64,000 nucleotides of DNA, taken from Evansella tamaricis. Lineage in GTDB: Bacteria; Bacillota; Bacilli; Bacillales; Salisediminibacteriaceae. Both the position numbers and the translations under genes were made by a program. Where the stretch lies: NCBI RefSeq assembly GCF_019042215.1, contig NZ_JAHQCS010000186.1:1-64000 (forward strand), read 5' to 3'. The notes beneath the pieces were generated by a model. That model saw only the letters and a program-made list of their open reading frames with translations. It searched no databases and was not told the origin of the DNA. Of this stretch, positions 61,808-64,000 are shown in pieces (position 1 is the first letter of the stretch; every line of letters begins with the position of its first letter).

Positions 61808-63280
61808 ATGTTAGGAAACTTGTTTAAAAAGAGAGAAATTAATCCAATTAAACATTTATCTTTTGAAAGTTATTTGAAGACGTTTGTTGATATTGACTCA
61901 GAACCTCCGAAGGAAAGTATAACGGTTAAACAAAAATTAAATCAAATTTTCTCGAATAGTTTTGACTTTTCGGAACGAAGTTTCCACCTTCCAAATAATC
62001 GTCCTGTTTATATATGTTATTTTTCAGCATTAATTAGCCAGCCTCAATTAGAAGAAAGTGTGATCAAACCCTTATTACATCATTTTGATCACGTGACGAC
62101 ATCTGAAAACTTAGGAAGTATTATCACTGTTACGAAGTATGAAAGGGTAACAGATTGGAATATGGCCGTACAAAGCGTTTTAGATGGGAATATTCTGGTT
62201 CACATTGATCAATTAGATCCAGTCATTGTTTTTTTGGCAGAAAAACTGGACAGATCACCAAATGACCCAACCACTGAGTATCAAGTGTATGGGGCAAAAT
62301 TCAGTTTTATTGAGGACAGCAGGAAAAACGTTGGGGTAATGCGGCAGTTTATTAAAGATCCCCGATTAAAAAGTAAAGGATATGATGTTGGAGTAGTAAG
62401 TAATACTCAAGTGGCAGTACTATATTTGGAACAGTATTGTGAGCCGAAAGTAATTCAACATCTTGATCAATTAATTAAATCTTATAAGAAAGAGCATCTG
62501 TTAACGATAGGGCAGTTAACTAAATATATTTCTAAACACCCTAATTCGATTTTTCCACAAGCAACAATGTCGGAACGACCAGATCTAGTGGCATATTCTC
62601 TGATCCAAGGAAAAGTAGTTATCTTCCTTGATAATTCTACTTTTTGTGCTATTACACCAGTCACATTGATGGATCTTCTGGAAACAAGTGAAGATCATTT
62701 TTTTCTTGTGCGGTGGAACTTATTATTTATTCGTATACTAAGGATTTCCAGTTTATTTATTGGTACGATTTTACCAGCATTGTATGTGGCACTTGTTGCT
62801 TTTCAGCCGGAACTGATCCCGACAACTCTTACAATCAGTGTGGCCCAATCAAGGGTTCAAATTCCCCTTCCAGCAACGGCAGAGGCTATACTGATGATGT
62901 TTGCTTTAGACGTACTCGTAGAAGCAAGTATCCGATTACCTAGTTTTGTGGGACAAACAATTGGTATCGTTGGTGGGTTAGTTATTGGAACCGCTGCTGT
63001 GGAAGCGGGGATTGTTAGTCATACGATGGTAATTGTCATTGCTTTTACAGCGATAGCACTCTTTACAACACCATCTTGGGAATTTGTTTCCTCGTGGAGA
63101 ATTATTCGCTATTTATTAGTAGGTGTCTCCACTTTGTTAGGGTTATATGGATTAACTTTAGCAGTGGGCTTTTTAATTGTGCATCTCTGTAAGCTTGATT
63201 CATTTGATAAGCCATATATGTATCCATTAGCACCATTTGACAAATATGAGTTGAAACGCTTTTTTCTTCCGTTACGATAG
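61808..63280 (+). CDS. Spore germination protein, GerA (A subunit) family, second locus
   Basis: 490 residues, ATG 61808 after GAAGGGAGGAG. The soluble N-terminal half (to about residue 270) is followed by the membrane domain with LPALYVALVAFQPELIPTTL, VEASIRLPSFVGQTIGIVGG and two more spans. It is shorter than the first A protein (525) because it lacks the long hydrophilic C-terminal tail. It begins a second ger operon with the B gene next. Confidence 0.92.
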   Translation: MLGNLFKKREINPIKHLSFESYLKTFVDIDSEPPKESITVKQKLNQIFSNSFDFSERSFHLPNNRPVYICYFSALISQPQLEESVIKPLLHHFDHVTTSENLGSIITVTKYERVTDWNMAVQSVLDGNILVHIDQLDPVIVFLAEKLDRSPNDPTTEYQVYGAKFSFIEDSRKNVGVMRQFIKDPRLKSKGYDVGVVSNTQVAVLYLEQYCEPKVIQHLDQLIKSYKKEHLLTIGQLTKYISKHPNSIFPQATMSERPDLVAYSLIQGKVVIFLDNSTFCAITPVTLMDLLETSEDHFFLVRWNLLFIRILRISSLFIGTILPALYVALVAFQPELIPTTLTISVAQSRVQIPLPATAEAILMMFALDVLVEASIRLPSFVGQTIGIVGGLVIGTAAVEAGIVSHTMVIVIAFTAIALFTTPSWEFVSSWRIIRYLLVGVSTLLGLYGLTLAVGFLIVHLCKLDSFDKPYMYPLAPFDKYELKRFFLPLR

Positions 63281-63314
63281 TGAAAAACATGGGAACCTGT
63301 GAGGATGAGAGAAA

Positions 63315-64000
63315 ATGGAAATTCAAAGTAAATACAAAAGAATTGGAAGTGTTGAACTTTTCACTTTTACCTATTGTTCAGCAGTAACGCTTGGGTTTAT
63401 GTTCTTACCTTATATTTCATCGGAAGAAATTCGGAGCGCATGGTTAAAAGTGATTGTAGCAGTACTGCCGTATTTACTACTTATATTTATGTGGAAAAAA
63501 GTGGTTGATAAACATCAGAACAGGGACTTCTTTCATCTGTTTAAAGAGATGAGCCCGAAATGGATATTTTATTCAGTTATTTTCTATTTATTTGCAAGCT
63601 CTATATACAGTCTGCTTTTTGGGACAAAAAGCTTAATTATTATTGTCCAGACTTACTTAATGCAGGATACAGAGCAGTGGATTATAGGAAGTTCTTTTTT
63701 ACTTGTATTATTTTTATCTGCTTTATATGGAATTCATGCCATATCACGAATGATTGTAGTTATTTTTTTTCATGAAATTCTTTTAGTCATCGCATTAATT
63801 TCCTTCTTATTCTCAGATGAATTCCGTTGGATTAATGTGCCGCCATATTTCGGTGTGGATGCGATTACCTTTTTAAAAAGTTCCCTTTCTGAAGTTACCC
63901 GTTATGGGGGAATCATCGCGTTATTTGCCTTTGTTCCACTAGTAAAAAATGATGTGAAAGTGTTTAAACCAATAACATTTAGTATCCTATCCATTATGGT
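63315..64000 (+). CDS. Spore germination protein B (GerAB/ArcD/ProY family), partial
   Basis: The frame from ATG 63315 (GAGGATGAGAGAA upstream) is open for at least 228 codons to the window edge, where it is cut. It is 35 bp after the A gene. Seven hydrophobic spans are visible, and the start VELFTFTYCSAVTLGFMFLP is like the GerB beginning. Family segments such as SSEEIRSAWLKVIVAVLPYL occur early. It should be the permease-like B subunit of the second receptor; its 3' end and any C gene are outside the window. Confidence 0.85.
   Translation, partial: MEIQSKYKRIGSVELFTFTYCSAVTLGFMFLPYISSEEIRSAWLKVIVAVLPYLLLIFMWKKVVDKHQNRDFFHLFKEMSPKWIFYSVIFYLFASSIYSLLFGTKSLIIIVQTYLMQDTEQWIIGSSFLLVLFLSALYGIHAISRMIVVIFFHEILLVIALISFLFSDEFRWINVPPYFGVDAITFLKSSLSEVTRYGGIIALFAFVPLVKNDVKVFKPITFSILSIM

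Overview
The window is a stretch of chromosome from a low-GC, endospore-forming member of the Bacillaceae. The evidence is spore coat protein CotD, two GerA-type germinant receptor clusters, a type B RNase P RNA, GpsB/YpsA, the MrfA/MrfB repair pair, and gene order around cotD-ypsA-gpsB-rnpB-ypsC and yneT-parE-parC that follows Bacillus subtilis. Haloalkaliphilic relatives are plausible from the acidic lipoproteins and the glycine betaine transporter, but the species cannot be named from this sequence.

Layout. 1-7 kb: YwpF-like protein, a very large GNAT-headed protein paired with an amidohydrolase, the NO-damage repair protein ScdA and a lipoprotein cyclophilin. 7.0-8.8 kb: a MITE-like element that contains 27 copies of a 52-bp tandem repeat. 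8.9-11.5 kb: cadCA metal resistance with two operators. 11.7-13.2 kb: lipoprotein alpha-amylase with a cre site. 13.4-15.1 kb: two microproteins (one YhfH-like) and a DUF3891 protein. 15.2-18.6 kb: a two-gene 2-oxoacid:ferredoxin oxidoreductase. 18.9-24.9 kb: NlpC/P60 hydrolase, DJ-1/PfpI protein, alpha/beta hydrolase overlapping an MFS gene tail to tail, and an OFA-family antiporter. 25.4-30.1 kb: a gerA-C-B germination operon whose B gene has an in-frame stop, plus small genes. 30.4-34.8 kb: cell-wall enzymes. 34.8-42.4 kb: pgeF, mrfA, mrfB, DUF294 protein, DnaQ-like exonuclease, ferredoxin. 42.6-46.3 kb: cotD, ypsA, gpsB, RNase H-like protein, rnpB, ypsC. 46.6-49.6 kb: opuA. 50.2-59.3 kb: moaA, HesB-like protein, M32 peptidase, usp, CoA-binding protein, parE, parC. 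59.5-61.7 kb: MacB-like ABC exporter and a 28-residue membrane peptide. 61.8-64.0 kb: start of a second ger operon, cut by the window end.

How the parts work together. Promoters for scdA and the ferredoxin oxidoreductase carry the same FNR-type box (GTGA-N6-TCAC) at an identical distance from the -10 hexamer. A similar, slightly weaker arrangement precedes the YhfH-like microprotein. With moaA and a Rex-like site before the OFA antiporter, this suggests a facultative, probably nitrate-using life style with an oxygen-responsive local regulon. Several genes serve sporulation and germination (cotD, two ger loci), and others remodel the wall (two NlpC/P60 enzymes, a polysaccharide deacetylase, CapA, PgeF).

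The most unusual structure is the 52-bp array: 27 units in near-perfect register inside an element whose ends match a 149-bp, array-free copy 24 kb away. A second dispersed repeat family, a 142-bp inverted repeat and a pair of identical palindromic terminators show that the intergenic space is rich in small mobile or amplifying sequences.
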